The translations under genes and the position numbers were made by a program. Below, in pieces: positions 63,174-64,000 of a stretch of DNA of 64,000 bases. Source of the DNA: Acidimicrobiaceae bacterium (GTDB lineage Bacteria; Actinomycetota; Acidimicrobiia; Acidimicrobiales; Ilumatobacteraceae); contig JAAXJF010000055.1 in NCBI GenBank assembly GCA_012269985.1, positions 1 to 64,000 of the forward strand, in the 5' to 3' direction. A model generated the notes under the pieces. That model was not told the origin of the DNA. It ran no database searches and saw nothing but the letters and a program-made list of their open reading frames with translations. The first letter of the stretch is position 1, and each line of letters opens with the position of its first letter.

Positions 63174-63190
63174 ACATCTCGGAGTATCTC

Positions 63191-64000
63191 ATGACTGGAA
63201 TGTACGAAAAAGTTCTCGACTGGGTGAATGACTTTGATCATGCTGACCCCGAATACAACGAACGAGCGCACGAGATCTGGGAGGAGTTCCAGGGCTCTGA
63301 ATGTCCGGTAGCGCACAGCGAACGCTACGACGGGCTGTGGGCACCGTTCACCTACGAGATGGTCCACGAGATCGCCTACGACACCGAGCACTTCACTTCG
63401 CAGGGCGTGGTTGTCAACACGGGCCGCCCTCTGATCGAGGCTCCCGTTGGGCCTGCGCCACCCATCACGAGCGACCCGCCATTTCACAACATTGCCCGCC
63501 GTCTTCTGCTACCTCCGTTTGCGCCAAAGGTGATTGCAGAGTGGGAGCCTGAAGTTCGACGACTCTGCAACGAGCTCCTCGATCGCATGGGTGATATCAC
63601 CGAAGGTGAGTCAATCGTCGATGGCGCCGTGCAATATGCGCAGTCCATCCCGGTCAACGTGATCGCCCGGATGCTTGGCTTCCCGCCAGAAGACGAAGCG
63701 CTCTTTAGAGACTTTGTGCACAATGTGCTTGAGCGCATTAACGAACCAGCGGAAGATCGCGAAGCGTTCATGCAGCCCTTGGCCGACTACCTCGACGCGC
63801 AAATTGAGGATCACCGGGCGAACCCTCGAGATGATCTCACGAACTACCTTCTCAACGTTGAGATCGCAGGTAACAAACTGTCAGACGAACATGTCCGTGG
63901 GTCGATCCTCCTGCTCCTTGTCGCCGGAATCGACACGACGTGGTCAGCGATTGGGTCATCGCTCTGGCACCTCGGAACCCACCCAGATGACTTGCAGCGT
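63191..64000 (+). CDS. Cytochrome P450 (partial, 3' end outside window)
   Basis: The first 270 codons are present; the frame is open to the window end. Residues follow the soluble bacterial P450 pattern: a proline-rich stretch (PVGPAPPITSDPPFHNIARR) before the B-C region, RMLGFPPEDEALF, and the oxygen-binding I helix LLLVAGIDTTWSAIGSSLWHL with the A-G-x-D-T motif. The K-helix ExxR and haem cysteine are beyond 64000, so completeness cannot be judged. A GGAG ribosome site precedes ATG 63191. It likely receives electrons from the ferredoxin just upstream. Confidence 0.92.
   Translation, partial: MTGMYEKVLDWVNDFDHADPEYNERAHEIWEEFQGSECPVAHSERYDGLWAPFTYEMVHEIAYDTEHFTSQGVVVNTGRPLIEAPVGPAPPITSDPPFHNIARRLLLPPFAPKVIAEWEPEVRRLCNELLDRMGDITEGESIVDGAVQYAQSIPVNVIARMLGFPPEDEALFRDFVHNVLERINEPAEDREAFMQPLADYLDAQIEDHRANPRDDLTNYLLNVEIAGNKLSDEHVRGSILLLLVAGIDTTWSAIGSSLWHLGTHPDDLQR

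Overview
The window reads as a chromosomal segment of a free-living actinobacterium. A member of the class Acidimicrobiia is the best guess, but this is inference from gene content, not a phylogeny. Supporting signs are moderately GC-rich coding with frequent GTG starts, an actinobacterial ribosomal-protein/rpoA superoperon, mycofactocin genes, an NDMA-dependent alcohol dehydrogenase, a LytR-CpsA-Psr protein, a ferredoxin/P450 pair and a CIRCE-controlled groESL. No rRNA, tRNA, insertion sequence, prophage or CRISPR array was seen. Coding is dense: no gap between genes exceeds about 300 bases.

Layout. Positions 1-403 hold the 3' end of tuf and rpsJ. A complete potABCD-like polyamine importer operon (446-4435) and an HtrA-type protease (4514-5770) then intervene before the rest of the S10/spc/alpha superoperon resumes at rplC (6038). 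It runs rplC-D-W-B, rpsS, rplV, rpsC, rplP, rpmC, rpsQ, rplN-X-E, rpsZ, rpsH, rplF-R, rpsE, rpmD, rplO, secY, adk, infA, rpmJ, rpsM-K-D, rpoA, rplQ, truA. It is followed by rplM-rpsI and by a cell-wall/tRNA-modification operon: glmM, an oversized glmS (1111 aa), acpS, alr, tsaE, tsaB, rimI, tsaD, dus, maf (to 33328). groES-groEL follow under a perfect CIRCE operator.

From 35.5 kb the units are short. They are a 59-aa conserved-looking small gene with a NudL-like Nudix hydrolase, a small membrane protein opposite guaA, an NlpC/P60 cell-wall hydrolase, a phosphotransferase, and copZ-copA with an atypical kinase-like gene. Then comes a mycofactocin biosynthesis operon on the minus strand (mftA-mftB-mftC-plsY), divergent from an NDMA-dependent alcohol dehydrogenase that is followed by a MoxR ATPase and a VWA protein. 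Next are an LCP protein with valS, divergent from cysS, an acyl-CoA dehydrogenase, an EthD-like protein, rmuC, a small zinc-ribbon protein, an MFS permease, a thioesterase, an SDR, mftD, a nitroreductase and a DedA protein. The window ends in a 3-Cys/1-His ferredoxin and a truncated cytochrome P450.

System-level points. Mycofactocin genes are split: the peptide precursor, chaperone and maturase sit about 14 kb from mftD. The user enzymes (alcohol dehydrogenase, possibly the SDR) lie beside each half. Many isolated transcription units share one start signal: a TANNNT hexamer ending 6-9 nt before the start codon with no Shine-Dalgarno, which suggests widespread leaderless transcription. Translation genes by contrast have Shine-Dalgarno sites, and infA appears to start at CTG. 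Start codons below were often moved inward from the longest possible frame; the reasons are given per entry.
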